Assembly (NCBI GenBank): GCA_947474275.1
Contig: CANJHY010000119.1
Span: 1 to 14,805, forward strand
DNA from: PALSA-1004 sp947474275
GTDB taxonomy: Bacteria; Pseudomonadota; Gammaproteobacteria; Burkholderiales; SG8-41
Direction: 5' to 3'
DNA length: 14,805 nucleotides
Position numbers and translations under genes: made by a program. Of this stretch, positions 6,760 to 13,715 are shown piece by piece; position 1 is the stretch's first letter, and each line of letters begins with the position of its first letter. The notes beneath the pieces were generated by a model. That model was not told the DNA's origin. It searched no databases and saw only the letters and a program-made list of their open reading frames with translations.

Positions 6760-8184
6760 ATGAACACCGAATACGATGTTGTCATCATCGGCGGCGGAAT
6801 CGCCGGGCTTACCGCGGCAGGGCGAGTGTCGCAGGCGGGATTGCGCGTTGCGGTGCTGGAGCGGGGCACCGATGAACAGTACGCCTGCAACTCGCGTTAT
6901 TCAGGCGGCATCCTGCATATCGCATTCCACAACATCCGGGAATCCGTACCCGAACTGGTCGAAGTGATCAATAACGCGACGCGCGGCAAAGCAGATCCCG
7001 CGCTGGCAAAAGCGTTCGCTGGAAGCGCGGCACGGGTCGTTGACTGGCTGCGCGACGAAGGCGTCGCTTTCATGAACGTCGGCGACATGCCCTATCAGCA
7101 ATGGGTATTGGCGCCGCGGCGCCCGCTCACGCCGGGGCTCGACTGGAAAGGGCGGGGTGCTGACGTCGCGATGCAGCTCCTTGAGAAAAATATCAAGCAG
7201 CGCGGCGGCGAAGTGTTCCGCGGCACGGCGGCGAGCGGCCTCATCGCTGAAAACGGACGCGTCGCCGGGGTGGCAGCGGTACGCGATGGCGCTGCAGTTC
7301 TTTTCAAAGCGCGCGCAGTGTTGATCGCGGACGGAGGCTATCAGAGCGATCTGGAATTTCTGCGGGAGAATATTTCTGCTCAGGCCGAAAAGCTCATGCA
7401 GCGGGGTGCTGCGAACGGTTTTGGCGATGGCATGCGCATGGCGCGTGCCATTGGTGCTGCAACCAGCGAGCTCACGGATTTCTACGGCCATTTGCTGTCG
7501 CGCGATGCGTTCCACAACGACAAAGTATGGCCGTACCCGCAATGCGACGAGCTCGGCGTTGCCGGCATCGTGGTCAACGCCAACGGTGAGCGGTTCGTCG
7601 ATGAGGGCAAGGGCGGTGTGTTCGTCGCCAACGCGATTGCGCGGCTCGACGATCCGCTGACTGCTTGCGCAGTGTTCGACGAAAAGGTCTGGCAGGGGCC
7701 GGGCAAGAATGCGCGCATTCCCGCGAATCCCTTGCTGGTGGAGGCGGGCGGCACCGTGCATTCGGCGCCGACCCTGGCGGCACTCGCAAAACTGATCGGC
7801 GTGCCGGCGGACCAGCTCGAGAAGACCGTGAGCGAATACAACAGGGCCTATGCGGCCGATACGCTGGTCAAACTCAAACCCACCCGCAGCAACAAGCCCA
7901 TCCCCGGCAATGCGCCGATCCCGACCATGCCGGTGAGCACGCCGCCGTATTACGCAGTACCGCTATGCGCCGGGATTACGATGACGATGGGCGGCATTGC
8001 GATCGATGCTCATGCTCGCGTACTGCGCGAGTCGGGAGAGATCATTCCCGGACTCTACGCTGCGGGTTCATCCACCGGCGGTCTCGAAGGCCGCGGCGGC
8101 GCGCACTATCTCGGCGGGTTGATCAAGGCCGCGGTGTTCGGGTTGATTGCGGCTGAGCATATGGCGGGCGCTGCGCAAAAATGA
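6760..8184 (+). CDS. FAD-dependent dehydrogenase/reductase (FAD_binding_2, fumarate-reductase-like)
   Basis: The 474-residue soluble flavoprotein starts MNTEYDVVIIGGGIAGLTAA, with the dinucleotide motif at 11-16 and Glu34 at the end of strand 2 for ribose binding. TMTMGGIAID and GLYAAGSSTGGLEGRGG (from residue 431) are the C-terminal FAD motifs of the succinate dehydrogenase / fumarate reductase / 3-ketosteroid dehydrogenase family. Tricarballylate dehydrogenase TcuA belongs to the same group and is often encoded beside carboxylate transporters, so oxidation of an imported carboxylate is a fair inference. I chose ATG 6760 because the duplicated copy at 1884 begins at the same codon; an upstream TTG at 6676 falls inside the leader repeat. 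The ribosome binding site is weak. No signal peptide or heme motif is present, so its redox partner is not in view. Confidence 0.85.
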   Translation: MNTEYDVVIIGGGIAGLTAAGRVSQAGLRVAVLERGTDEQYACNSRYSGGILHIAFHNIRESVPELVEVINNATRGKADPALAKAFAGSAARVVDWLRDEGVAFMNVGDMPYQQWVLAPRRPLTPGLDWKGRGADVAMQLLEKNIKQRGGEVFRGTAASGLIAENGRVAGVAAVRDGAAVLFKARAVLIADGGYQSDLEFLRENISAQAEKLMQRGAANGFGDGMRMARAIGAATSELTDFYGHLLSRDAFHNDKVWPYPQCDELGVAGIVVNANGERFVDEGKGGVFVANAIARLDDPLTACAVFDEKVWQGPGKNARIPANPLLVEAGGTVHSAPTLAALAKLIGVPADQLEKTVSEYNRAYAADTLVKLKPTRSNKPIPGNAPIPTMPVSTPPYYAVPLCAGITMTMGGIAIDAHARVLRESGEIIPGLYAAGSSTGGLEGRGGAHYLGGLIKAAVFGLIAAEHMAGAAQK

Positions 8185-8190
8185 AGGAGG
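8184..8190 (+). promoter_or_regulatory. Strong ribosome binding site AAGGAGG overlapping the dehydrogenase stop
   Basis: AAGGAGG starts on the last base of the dehydrogenase TGA and lies 5 nt before ATG 8196. It selects ATG 8196 over the overlapping ATG at 8181, and it couples translation of the lipoprotein to the flavoprotein. Confidence 0.7.
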
Positions 8191-8195
8191 CAACC

Positions 8196-8531
8196 ATGTC
8201 CCGATTCGGTGAAATCGTTGTTTTGTCGCTGTTGCTCAGCGCCTGCGCCAACGCGCCCACGCCATCGTCGCAGGTGGCGGCCTCGCGCGGCTCCGGAATC
8301 AATTACGACGAATACACCTGCCCGCGCCTGACTGCTGAGCTGGAGTCGCTGATCAGGCGCGAACTCGCATTGGTAGGTGGGCAGGAAAAGCGGATCAGAT
8401 CAAGCAGCTTTCAGGCGACCGTGCTGGGGGTCGGGCAGGGCGACGGCTCTGAAGCTGCCGAGCTGGCGACCGTGCGCGGCGATCAAAACGCCGTCGGCAA
8501 GGTCATGGCAGCAAAGAAATGCGGCCGATGA
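8196..8531 (+). CDS. Small predicted lipoprotein coupled to the FAD dehydrogenase
   Basis: The 111-residue product starts MSRFGEIVVLSLLLSACANA and has a lipobox (LLSAC), giving lipidated Cys17 after signal peptidase II cleavage. The mature part contains YTCPRLTAELESLIRREL, a short helical stretch, and two further Cys residues, one near each end (TCPRL and KKCGR). No enzyme motif is visible, and I do not recognise the family. It follows the flavoprotein with a ribosome binding site on the stop codon, and is the last gene of the plus-strand run before a convergent junction. Its role is unknown; location in the periplasm or at the outer membrane is inferred from the lipobox. The product is short but well supported by its ribosome binding site and lipobox. 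Confidence 0.75.
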   Translation: MSRFGEIVVLSLLLSACANAPTPSSQVAASRGSGINYDEYTCPRLTAELESLIRRELALVGGQEKRIRSSSFQATVLGVGQGDGSEAAELATVRGDQNAVGKVMAAKKCGR

Positions 8532-8533
8532 TG

Positions 8534-8556
8534 TTTTCCACAATACGACCGGAAAA
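8534..8556. terminator. Weak hairpin between convergent genes
   Basis: TTTTCC (8534-8539) and GGAAAA (8551-8556) can pair across an 11-nt loop in the 52-bp gap between the plus-strand and minus-strand gene runs. The stem is short and no clean T-run follows on either strand, so the site is only a candidate bidirectional terminator. Confidence 0.25.
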
Positions 8557-8583
8557 TAAAAGTCGCGTTCGATAACAATCGGC

Positions 8584-9429
8584 TCACTTGCCGCGCGGCC
8601 GCCATTTCCCCGAATCGACGAGCGCAAACAAGTCTTCGACCAGCTTGTGCATCGCGTCCGGTTCTTCGAGGTTCACCAGGTGGCCGGTGGCGGGAACGAT
8701 AGCCAGCCGCACCGCCGGGCTGACTTCTTTCATGAACAGCCCTGACGTGATCGCGCCGGGGTCTTCGTCACCGACGATCACCAAGACGGGTACCTTCATC
8801 GCCTGCAACTTGCGCCCCATATCGAAGAGGGAAGCGCGGCGTCCCTGCACGCGGCGGGTGATGTGGGCGCAGCCTTGCGCGGAGTGGAGCATGAAGCGCC
8901 GGCAGAAGTCTTCGAACGCGCGCGGATTCTTGCGTTTCAACTGGATGCGGTTCTCCGCTTTGCGCAGGCCTTTCAACACGACGGCGAGCCCGCCTTCTTC
9001 ATACAGGCGCGCCCGCGCTTCGGTCTGCTTCAGGAAGGCGGACTTGTTGCGCGGATCGCCGCCGCTGCCGATGCCTATCATGGTGAGCGAGAGCGCCATG
9101 CGGGGATAACGCAGGCCGAAATCCAGCGTCGTGCGCGAACCCATCGAGCAGCCGATGATGTGCGCTTTCTTCAACCCGAGGTGGCGCATCACGACGGCGA
9201 CGTCGTCAACAGCGTGCTCGTGCGAATAGCGCGAGGGCGACTTGGGCACTTCCGACGGCGGATAGCCGCGGGCGTTGAAGGCGATACAGCGATAGTGGCG
9301 GCTGAAATGCTGGATCTGTTTCTCCCAGCTCCACAGATCGCCCGAAAACTCGTGGCAGAACACGATAGGCGTGCCAGTACCGGCTTCTTCGTAGTACAGC
9401 CGCGCGCCGTCGGACTGAATGTATGGCAT
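8584..9429 (-). CDS. Alpha/beta hydrolase
   Basis: The 281-residue protein has a full alpha/beta-hydrolase layout: GTGTPIVFCHEFSGDLWSW for the oxyanion region, GCSMGS with nucleophile Ser95, Asp223 in GDEDPG and His250 in TGHLVNLEEP. It resembles the 3-oxoadipate enol-lactonase / aryl-ester hydrolase branch in size and motifs, but the substrate is not fixed. I placed the start at 9429 because GGGAGG lies just upstream of that ATG. The longer frame to 9462 begins inside A-rich sequence next to the repeat. It is cytoplasmic, with no signal peptide. It follows the thiolase/DUF35 pair on the same strand but is separated from it by the inverted repeat at 9465-9615, so it may be transcribed separately. 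Confidence 0.85.
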   Translation of the reverse strand: MPYIQSDGARLYYEEAGTGTPIVFCHEFSGDLWSWEKQIQHFSRHYRCIAFNARGYPPSEVPKSPSRYSHEHAVDDVAVVMRHLGLKKAHIIGCSMGSRTTLDFGLRYPRMALSLTMIGIGSGGDPRNKSAFLKQTEARARLYEEGGLAVVLKGLRKAENRIQLKRKNPRAFEDFCRRFMLHSAQGCAHITRRVQGRRASLFDMGRKLQAMKVPVLVIVGDEDPGAITSGLFMKEVSPAVRLAIVPATGHLVNLEEPDAMHKLVEDLFALVDSGKWRPRGK

Positions 9430-9464
9430 GTTACCTCCCGCCGCCCCATTAAAAAACGACAATC

Positions 9465-9615
9465 AGCCGCAGATAAACGCAGATAAACGCAGATGAAAAT
9501 TAGATCAATAACGGACAGTTGATAAGGGGCAACAGCCGCTTTGCATCCGCCTGTCAGTCTTTCATTCAACTCATTTATTAATTGCTTTCGCCCTTATCTG
9601 CGTTCATCTGCGGCT
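9465..9615. repeat. GCAGATAAAC-unit inverted repeat, copy A
   Basis: The left arm AGCCGCAGATAAACGCAGAT (9465-9484, continuing to about 9494) pairs with the right arm TTATCTGCGTTCATCTGCGG plus CT (9594-9615). The left arm holds three 10-bp units and the right arm two. The ~100-bp AT-rich core has no gene. It fills most of the gap between the DUF35 gene and the hydrolase. The same element occurs at 13563-13661 with a different core. Confidence 0.8.
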
Positions 9616-9632
9616 CCAAGCGGGTGCGCCCT

Positions 9633-10034
9633 TCAAGCCGGTGTGAACACAGGCATGGCCACGCCGCCTTCGGTCTTCTTGAAAGTGACTTTCACTTTCT
9701 GGCCGATTTTCACCGTGTCGAGATCGCAGTCGACGATGTTCGTCAGCATGGTCACGCCTTCGTCGAGTTTGACGTAAGCGATGCAATACACGACGGGGCC
9801 GGCGCGGCGACTCACGCTGTAGCTGTAGATCTCGCCGGTGCCTTTCGCCGGGGCCAGTTGCACCTTGTCGCTGAAGCAGAACGGGCACAGCGCGCGCGGG
9901 TAGTGGTGGTGCTCGCCGCAACCGCCGCATTTGCCGAGCATGAGTTTGCCGGCCGCCGCAGCGTCGAAGTATTCCTGGTCGCCGGGGTTCATCGCCGTGT
10001 CGCGCATCTTTCTTTCCTGATATGCAGTCGCCAT
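9633..10034 (-). CDS. DUF35 zinc-ribbon/OB-fold protein, thiolase partner
   Basis: The 133-residue protein begins with a helix and a rubredoxin-like zinc ribbon: Cys36-x2-Cys39 and Cys50-x2-Cys53 in GKCGGCG and ALCPFC. An OB fold follows (GEIYSYSVS, AYVKLDEGVTMLTNIVD, IGQKVKVTF). Known DUF35 proteins bind SCP2-type thiolases or aldolases and help place the acyl-CoA, as in steroid side-chain degradation and archaeal HMG-CoA synthesis. The start at 10034 lies only 4 nt after the thiolase stop, and its ribosome binding site AGGGAG overlaps that stop, so the two are translationally coupled. The protein is complete with all four Cys. A second possible start, 10 codons in, has weaker support. Confidence 0.9.
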   Translation of the reverse strand: MATAYQERKMRDTAMNPGDQEYFDAAAAGKLMLGKCGGCGEHHHYPRALCPFCFSDKVQLAPAKGTGEIYSYSVSRRAGPVVYCIAYVKLDEGVTMLTNIVDCDLDTVKIGQKVKVTFKKTEGGVAMPVFTPA

Positions 10035-10038
10035 TGCC

Positions 10039-11205
10039 TTACTCCCTTTCCATGATCACTGTGGAGCTGCCGTGCCGGTGCCCGAGCGAGCCGCCGGTGC
10101 CGTGCGCGAGCGCCAGGTCGCAATTCTTCACCTGCACCTTGGGATGCGCTTCGCCGCGCAACTGGCGGACGGCCTCGATGACCTTGGTCATGCCGCCGCG
10201 GTTCGCCGGGTGGTTGTTGCAGAGACCGCCGCCGTCGGTGTTGAACGGCAGCTTGCCGGTGCCGGAGATGAGATTGCCATCAGAGACGAATTTTCCGCCT
10301 TCGCCTTTTTTGCAGAAACCGAGATCTTCCAGCTGCATGATGACGGTGATCGTAAAGCTGTCGTAGATCGACGCGTATTTCATGTCGGATGGCTTCACGC
10401 CGGCTTCTTCAAATGCGCGCTTGCCCGACCAGCGCGCGCCGGAGTAGCTGAGATCTATCTTGCCGCCCATCTGGTGCTTCAGTGCTTCGCCGACGCCGAT
10501 AATTTTCACCTTCGGCCGCTTGAGTTGCTGCGCGATCTCCGGCCGCGCCACGATCAGCGCGCCGCCGCCGTCGCTGACGACGCAGCAGTCCAGGCGATGC
10601 AGCGGGTCCGAGATCATCGGCGAATTCAGCACTTCTTCGACGGTGACCACGTTTTTCAGCATGGCATTCGGGTTGTGTTGCGCGTGATGCGAAGCGGCGA
10701 CCTTGACCCATGCGAGTTGCTCGCTGGTCGTGCCGTATTCGTACATGTGGCGCATCGCCACCATCGCATACAGGTTGACGGTGACCGGGCCGTACGGGAT
10801 TTCATACGGCGCGTCGGGCAGGTAAGCACCGCGTTCCCGCACCTGAGTGCCCGAGCTGCCTTCGGAGTTCGGCCGTCCTGCCAGGGTGATGAGTGCGACG
10901 TTGCATTTCCCGGCTGCAATCGCTGCCGCCGCGTGGCCGACGTGCACGAGGTAAGACGAGCCGCCGCAATCCGTCGTGTCGAAATGGCGCAGCTTCAGGT
11001 TCATGTAATTGGCCATGCTGAACGCATTCGCCCCGGGGGCGTCGCCGGCGCAGAAATAGCCGTCGATGTCGTCCTTGGTGAGTCCGGCGTCTTCGATCGC
11101 GCCTTTCGCCACCTCGGCGTGCAATTGCGCGACCGATTTATCCGGTGCCTTGCGCAAAGGATGCTCGTATGCGCCGACGATATAGGCCTTCCCTTTCATG
11201 CTCAT
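10039..11205 (-). CDS. SCP2/lipid-transfer-type thiolase (or acyl-CoA aldolase)
   Basis: The 388-residue protein has a thiolase fold. Cys80 in TTDCGGSSYLVH occupies the nucleophile region, IYDSFTITVIMQLEDLGFC (280-298) is typical of the SCP2-thiolase branch, and His332 (NNHPANRGG) and His369 (AHGTGG) lie near the C-terminus. Relatives either cleave 3-ketoacyl-CoA or, with a DUF35 partner, act as retro-aldolases on branched acyl-CoAs. The coupled DUF35 gene makes a heteromeric enzyme likely. The ATG at 11205 has a strong AGGGGGAG site. Fifty-one nucleotides separate it from the upstream dehydrogenase-aminotransferase, so co-transcription is likely. It is not a classical acetyl-CoA acetyltransferase: the usual CASG nucleophile motif is DCGGS here. 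Confidence 0.88.
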   Translation of the reverse strand: MSMKGKAYIVGAYEHPLRKAPDKSVAQLHAEVAKGAIEDAGLTKDDIDGYFCAGDAPGANAFSMANYMNLKLRHFDTTDCGGSSYLVHVGHAAAAIAAGKCNVALITLAGRPNSEGSSGTQVRERGAYLPDAPYEIPYGPVTVNLYAMVAMRHMYEYGTTSEQLAWVKVAASHHAQHNPNAMLKNVVTVEEVLNSPMISDPLHRLDCCVVSDGGGALIVARPEIAQQLKRPKVKIIGVGEALKHQMGGKIDLSYSGARWSGKRAFEEAGVKPSDMKYASIYDSFTITVIMQLEDLGFCKKGEGGKFVSDGNLISGTGKLPFNTDGGGLCNNHPANRGGMTKVIEAVRQLRGEAHPKVQVKNCDLALAHGTGGSLGHRHGSSTVIMERE

Positions 11206-11256
11206 GGTTCTCCCCCTCTTGGAATTATGCGGTCAGGTTCGGGAAGGTAGCACAGG

Positions 11257-13509
11257 TTAGTTTGCGCGTGCCGCCTTCATTGCTTTTGTTGCGGTGTCTT
11301 CCAGCCACCCCAAGTCGAGGTGCTGGTGCGCTTCGCAGATGAACCACGGTTCGCGTGAATCGGGTTCGAGCATCACGCCCATGTCAATGAGTTTCCACGC
11401 GAACTTGCGGTAAAGCTCGCTGTTGGTGACGCGCCAGTCGCGATAGTTGGCGGGGACTGTCGGCGTGAAGTGGATACCGAACATGGCGGGCGGGCCGGCG
11501 AAAGCGTGTTCGATTCCAGCCGCCGTGAATACGCGGCCGAGCAGGTCGCGAATTTCTCCTCCCACCCGATCAACCGTTTGCAGGGCATCGGTCTCGGCGA
11601 GGATTTTCAAAGTGGCATGCGCGGCGCTCAGTGCGACGAGGTTCGCGGTGTAAGTCCCGCCGTGGACGACGCCGCCTTGGTGCGAGCCGACGACGTCCAT
11701 CACGTCCGCGTGTCCGCCGAACGCCGCCACCGGGTAGCCGTTGCCCATTGCCTTCGCGTAGGTCGTCAGGTCGGCGTGGATGCCGTAGAGTTGCTGCGCG
11801 CCGCCCTTGGCGACACGGAAGCCTGATTTCACTTCGTCGATCAGCAACATCGTGCCGTTTTGTGTGCACAGATCGCGCAGCTTTTGAAGCCAGGGCTGGT
11901 TCGCGCTGATGCTGCCGCAGTTGCCGATGATGGGTTCTATGGCCACGCATGCCAGAGTGTCGCCACGCGAGGCAAACAGGTTCTCCAGCGATTCGAAATT
12001 GTTGAGTTGAATGAAGTCCACCAACTCGCGTGCGCGTTGCGGAATGCCGCCACCGAAAGGGATGACGTCAGGCGCGGTGCTGCCTTTTGGATTCCAGTTC
12101 TCGACATCCGCTTTCCACATCATTTCGTCGTAAAGGCCGTGGAAGCAGCCTTCGACGATGGCAATGCGGTCGCGCTTGGTGAAGCCGCGCGCGGTGCGCA
12201 CTGCGCCCATCACGGCTTCGGTGCCCGAATTGGCGAACCGCATCTTGCCGATATTGGGGCATAGCGCTTTTATCTGTTTGACGACGGTCGTATCGAGCGC
12301 GGTGGCAAACCCCGACAGCGTGCCGCGCTGCATGATCTGCTCGACCACGGAGCGGTCCACGCGCTCGTCGCGGTAGCCCAAGATGATGGGTCCGTAGCCC
12401 AAACGAAAATCGACGAAGGTCCTGCCGTCGCAGTCGGTGAAGCGGCAACCCTTGGCGCTTTCGACAAAGACGGTTTTGTCATCGCCCCAGTAGCGGTAGT
12501 TCTCCGCCACGCCCTGCGGCATGTGTTCGCGCGCCTCCATCATCAGCGCCGGTTGGCGGCTTTCTTTTGGCACGTCGATAGGAGTGACGGGAACGCCTTT
12601 GGGCGGGCGCAGGAAAAGTCCGACGCGTTCTTCGAGCAGCCGCACGACGTGCAGCTCGCCGGCGTCTTTGCCGTAGCGGGCCATCGCTTCCTGGAACAAC
12701 GACTTCGCCACACCGCCCATCGTCAGGGAGTATCCCTGCTTGGCGGCAATCTCGTTGACGAGGCCGAGGTCTTTGCAGCACAGTGCGAGCGAAAAACTCG
12801 GATCGTAATGACCGGCGAATATGGAGGGCACGTCGTGCTCGGCGACCCAGCTGTTGCCGGCGCTCGATTTGATGGCTTCCCACACGGTCTCAAGCGGAAT
12901 GCCGGCTTTCGCACCCAGCATCAGACCTTCGCCGATGGCGGCGGCGCCGACGAACCACAGCAGGTTGGTCAGCAGCTTGATGGTGGCGCCGTTGCCGGGC
13001 GCGCCGACATGGAAGATTTTTTCGCCGAGGACTTCGAAGATGGGTTTGTGCTTGTCGAAGCAGGTTTTCGAGCCGCCCACGAAGATCGACAATCTGCCGA
13101 GTGCGGCGAAATCGACGGCATTGGTCACCGGCGCTTCGAGAAAGTCCACATTGCGCGTGCCGGCGAACTTCGTCAGCTCGATCACGAGGTCCACCGCACT
13201 GGTCGAGGTGTCGATCACCGTGGTGCCGGGACACACCGCAGACAAAATTCCCGTTTTACCGAGCATGGCCGCGCGTACCTGGTCGGGGCCGGGCAGCGAA
13301 GCGATCACCACGTCGGCGGCGGCCGCGCCTTCAGCGAGACTGGACGCCCAGGTGGCGCCGTGAGCGATGAGGTTGTCTGCCTTGCCGCGGACAAGATCGA
13401 ATACGGCGACGGGGTAGCCCGCCTTGATGAGGTTGGCAGCCATGGGATTACCCATGTTGCCGATGCCGACGAAACAGACGCGGGGTTTGGTGCTCAATGT
13501 GGTTTGCAC
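11257..13509 (-). CDS. Fusion: 3-hydroxyisobutyrate-dehydrogenase-like + class III aminotransferase
   Basis: One open frame of about 750 residues carries two complete enzymes. Residues ~8-300 form a beta-hydroxyacid dehydrogenase: VCFVGIGNMGNPMA binds NAD(P), EAPVTNA is the substrate loop, and Lys178 in GNGATIKLLTNLL is the family catalytic lysine. Residues ~320-750 form a class III PLP enzyme close to glutamate-1-semialdehyde aminomutase: ANSGTEAVMGAV, LLIDEVKSGFR with Asp558, and YAKAMGNG with PLP-lysine Lys586. A linker near 296-320 joins them. Such an enzyme could oxidise a beta-hydroxy acid to a semialdehyde and aminate it, or work in reverse; this is inferred. The start is uncertain: GTG 13509 places the Rossmann strand at the usual distance, a GTG at 13557 is only 6 nt from repeat copy B, and no ribosome binding site is clear. 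It is probably the first gene of the fusion-thiolase-DUF35 operon. Confidence 0.88.
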   Translation of the reverse strand: MQTTLSTKPRVCFVGIGNMGNPMAANLIKAGYPVAVFDLVRGKADNLIAHGATWASSLAEGAAAADVVIASLPGPDQVRAAMLGKTGILSAVCPGTTVIDTSTSAVDLVIELTKFAGTRNVDFLEAPVTNAVDFAALGRLSIFVGGSKTCFDKHKPIFEVLGEKIFHVGAPGNGATIKLLTNLLWFVGAAAIGEGLMLGAKAGIPLETVWEAIKSSAGNSWVAEHDVPSIFAGHYDPSFSLALCCKDLGLVNEIAAKQGYSLTMGGVAKSLFQEAMARYGKDAGELHVVRLLEERVGLFLRPPKGVPVTPIDVPKESRQPALMMEAREHMPQGVAENYRYWGDDKTVFVESAKGCRFTDCDGRTFVDFRLGYGPIILGYRDERVDRSVVEQIMQRGTLSGFATALDTTVVKQIKALCPNIGKMRFANSGTEAVMGAVRTARGFTKRDRIAIVEGCFHGLYDEMMWKADVENWNPKGSTAPDVIPFGGGIPQRARELVDFIQLNNFESLENLFASRGDTLACVAIEPIIGNCGSISANQPWLQKLRDLCTQNGTMLLIDEVKSGFRVAKGGAQQLYGIHADLTTYAKAMGNGYPVAAFGGHADVMDVVGSHQGGVVHGGTYTANLVALSAAHATLKILAETDALQTVDRVGGEIRDLLGRVFTAAGIEHAFAGPPAMFGIHFTPTVPANYRDWRVTNSELYRKFAWKLIDMGVMLEPDSREPWFICEAHQHLDLGWLEDTATKAMKAARAN

Positions 13510-13562
13510 TTGCGGGAATCTCTGATGTAAGAAGCGAACTAAAAAATGCAAAAGCACAAATC

Positions 13563-13661
13563 AGCCGCAAATGAACGCAGATATACGCAGATAAAACCCA
13601 AGTACTGCTGCGGTCTAGCTGATGTTAAGCATTTTTAACTTATCTGCGTTTATCTGCGGCT
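13563..13661. repeat. GCAGATAAAC-unit inverted repeat, copy B
   Basis: The left arm 13563-13594 carries three 10-bp units (GCAAATGAAC, GCAGATATAC, GCAGATAAAA). The right arm CTTATCTGCGTTTATCTGCG plus GCT (13639-13661) carries two in inverted orientation. The core is ~45 bp and unlike the core of copy A. It lies directly upstream of the fusion gene and downstream of the methyltransferase, so it covers the only place where a promoter for the fusion operon could sit close to its start. Confidence 0.8.
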
Positions 13662-13666
13662 CCATG

Positions 13667-13693
13667 CTCTGGATTGCCGCCTGCGCGGGAATG
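13667..13693. repeat. REP-like fragment matching the palindrome arm at 747-773
   Basis: CTCTGGATTGCCGC followed by GCGGGAATGA matches the right arm of the large inverted repeat with about two differences. Its reverse complement corresponds to the left arm at 87-114. Here it stands alone, joined to inverted repeat copy B, which indicates a separate small interspersed unit. Confidence 0.6.
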
Positions 13694-13715
13694 ACGGAAC
13701 CATAACGTGCCTCGT

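Noticed and set aside
9465..9615. 10-bp repeated units considered as a CRISPR array or plasmid iterons
   Set aside because: Units are only 10 bp, directly adjacent, and inverted across a core. There are no spacers, cas genes or replication gene.
10072..11250. 392-codon plus-strand open frame
   Set aside because: It is antisense to the well-supported thiolase, and its His/Arg/Ala/Val-rich product has no motif. High GC at third positions keeps the reverse frame open.
12523..13530. 335-codon plus-strand open frame
   Set aside because: It is antisense to the dehydrogenase-aminotransferase fusion, with no domain and typical shadow composition.
13509..13557. Extended N-terminus of the fusion protein from the upstream GTG
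   Set aside because: The extra 16 residues start 6 nt from the repeat arm, have no ribosome binding site, and would put an unusual tail before the Rossmann strand. The shorter GTG start is preferred but not proven.
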